From NCBI GenBank assembly GCA_050633785.1, contig JBOEHE010000031.1, forward strand, positions 1 through 64,000: a DNA stretch of 64,000 bases. Direction: 5' to 3'. The notes beneath the pieces are model-generated. The model was not told the DNA's origin. It saw nothing but the letters and a program-made list of their open reading frames with translations, and ran no database searches. Source of the stretch: CALKZN01 sp050633785 (GTDB lineage Bacteria; Pseudomonadota; Gammaproteobacteria; Arenicellales; Arenicellaceae). Positions 63,926 to 64,000 of this stretch are shown here, piece by piece. A program made the translations under genes and the position numbers. How positions within the stretch are numbered: the first letter of the stretch is position 1; every line of letters begins with the position of its first letter.

Positions 63926-64000
63926 TCAGCCCGCGATAACCGCATCAGCAATCTGCTGAACAACCTCATCGTCAAGAAAAGGGTGCATAGGCAAGCTAAA
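63926..64000 (-). CDS. DegT/DnrJ/EryC1-type aminotransferase, C-terminal end
   Basis: Only 24 residues fall in the window, ending at the TGA at 63926-63928. They read FSLPMHPFLDDEVVQQIADAV and two more residues, the characteristic end (LPMHPxL..E) of PLP-dependent sugar aminotransferases that make amino sugars for surface polysaccharides. The gene starts beyond base 64000. It precedes the sugar-phosphate transferase by 17 bases. Confidence 0.75.
   Translation of the reverse strand, partial: FSLPMHPFLDDEVVQQIADAVIAG

Overview
The window reads as chromosomal DNA of a heterotrophic, probably marine-type gammaproteobacterium. This rests on gene content: branched-chain keto acid dehydrogenase, methylcitrate cycle, ETF/ETF-QO, MarC, a cobalamin riboswitch ahead of a CbiM-like transporter, many LolB-style lipoproteins and signal peptides, moderate GC (about 44% by eye). 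No taxonomic marker gene is present, so this is inference. Coding density is high. I see no tRNA, rRNA, CRISPR array or intact insertion sequence. Two pairs of N (40915-40916 and 42446-42447) show the sequence is a draft join.

Metabolic theme. Much of the window serves branched-chain amino acid and short-chain acyl-CoA breakdown. 1-4098 (+) holds E1-alpha (cut by the window edge), E1-beta and E2 of branched-chain 2-oxoacid dehydrogenase plus leucine dehydrogenase. 35756-40126 (-) is gntR-prpB-prpC-prpD, the methylcitrate route for propionyl-CoA. 48165-54455 (-) encodes an acyl-CoA dehydrogenase, a PduO-type cobalamin adenosyltransferase, a TetR regulator and fused isobutyryl-CoA mutase IcmF. 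ETF-QO, EtfB and EtfA run divergently at 54848-58257 (+) and would take the dehydrogenase electrons to quinone. The riboswitch and CbiM-like gene at 32427-33500 link cobalt uptake to the adenosylcobalamin that IcmF needs.

Cell-surface and proteolysis theme. 9752-15502 (-) is a compact operon of a caspase-like protein with Sel1-like and coiled-coil parts, an M48 metalloprotease lipoprotein, and a paralogue of that protease which has lost all its zinc ligands. 15929-23681 (-) holds three large exported beta-helix proteins; two are tandem paralogues, one also carries Ig-like repeats and an SGNH hydrolase domain, and all share a short LLL-x-D-rich motif just after the signal peptide. 44150-47704 (-) is a gingipain-type C25 peptidase. 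58200-64000 (-) couples an FHA membrane protein and a trypsin-like protease with exopolysaccharide-type genes (GT-C-like membrane protein, sugar-phosphate transferase, the end of a DegT-type aminotransferase).

Between these blocks lie single genes: thioesterases, an alpha/beta hydrolase-OsmC fusion, two solute-binding proteins with no transporter beside them, YceI with cytochrome b561, an ankyrin protein, and a ClpS-like domain fused to an unknown N-terminal domain. An AT-rich islet at about 42450-44150 carries two small lipoproteins and a frameshifted Phd/YefM antitoxin. The strongest candidates for something undescribed are the caspase/M48/pseudo-M48 operon and the ClpS fusion.
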